Source: an uncultured Eubacteriales bacterium
Lineage (GTDB): Bacteria > Bacillota > Clostridia > Peptostreptococcales > Anaerovoracaceae
Reading direction: 5' to 3'
Length of the DNA stretch: 5,736 nucleotides
Assembly (NCBI GenBank): GCA_902797405.1
Contig: CADBSP010000040.1
Coordinates: forward strand, 1-5,736
Every line of letters starts with the position of its first letter. Within the stretch, counting starts at the first letter, position 1. The notes beneath the pieces are model-generated. The model searched no databases. It was not told where the DNA came from and worked only from the letters and a program-made list of their open reading frames with translations. A program made the translations under genes and the position numbers. Shown here piece by piece: positions 5,671 through 5,736 of the stretch.

Positions 5671-5736
5671 ATGGCAGAGAAAAAAACAAGTGTAAAAGTT
5701 GACAATGTGAGCATGAAATTCAATCTGAGCTCTGAG
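5671..5736 (+). CDS. ABC polysaccharide exporter ATP-binding subunit (TagH/Wzt-like), 5' part only
   Basis: The first 22 codons are open to the window end, so this gene is cut off. The peptide starts MAEKKTSVKVDNVSMKFNL, matching the first strand of ABC ATPases of the polysaccharide-export type (V-x-V-x-N-V-S-x-x-F). It follows the permease gene by 44 nt, the usual pairing for an ABC-2 exporter, and would power that permease from the cytoplasmic side. The Walker A and B motifs lie beyond the window. The nearest ribosome-like sequence is a weak CGGA at 5657-5660; the good AGGAG is 30 nt away. The identification rests on a short peptide plus context. Confidence 0.8.
   Translation, partial: MAEKKTSVKVDNVSMKFNLSSE

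Overview
The window looks like a chromosomal segment of a low-to-moderate-GC Gram-positive anaerobe of the Clostridia (Bacillota). The evidence is the purine-rich Shine-Dalgarno sites (AGGAGG), a secreted protein with three CWB2 cell-wall-binding repeats (a module typical of clostridial surface proteins), BspA-type leucine-rich repeats, a bacterial Ig-like domain, and a TagG/TagH-type polysaccharide exporter. The species cannot be named from the sequence. All supported genes lie on the + strand and are closely packed.

Layout: 1-188 is an AT- and purine-rich non-coding stretch containing six consecutive AGATAY-like hexamers (113-148). 189-1382 is gpsA, encoding NAD(P)-dependent sn-glycerol-3-phosphate dehydrogenase, with two unusual insertions flanking its AVPS motif. 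1383-1445 is a 63-nt gap holding a consensus extended -10 promoter and a strong ribosome binding site. 1446-3659 encodes a secreted multidomain surface protein: signal peptide, LRR_5-like repeats, CAP/SCP domain, Ig-like domain and three CWB2 repeats. 3701-4849 encodes a membrane-anchored family 2 glycosyltransferase of the polyprenyl-phosphate sugar synthase type, with an extra polar, acid-rich tail. 4850-5626 encodes an ABC-2 polysaccharide/teichoic-acid export permease, starting at a GTG directly after the glycosyltransferase stop. 5671-5736 is the first 22 codons of the matching ATP-binding subunit, cut by the window end.

How the genes fit together: the last three genes look like the start of an operon that makes and exports a cell-wall or capsular glycopolymer across the membrane. 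The surface protein immediately upstream carries the CWB2 module, which in Clostridioides difficile anchors proteins non-covalently to an anionic wall polysaccharide. A reasonable inference is that the exported polymer and the wall-anchored protein are functionally linked. gpsA supplies glycerol-3-phosphate for phospholipids and, if the polymer contains glycerol phosphate, possibly for it too; that link is speculative.

No wholly new system is evident. The points most worth a second look are the enlarged GpsA, the CAP domain that seems to lack one of its usual active-site histidines, the tail on the glycosyltransferase, and the odd translation-initiation region of the ATPase gene, which has a hairpin and a six-codon minicistron whose start resembles that of the permease gene. 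No tRNA, rRNA, insertion sequence, CRISPR array or convincing rho-independent terminator was seen.
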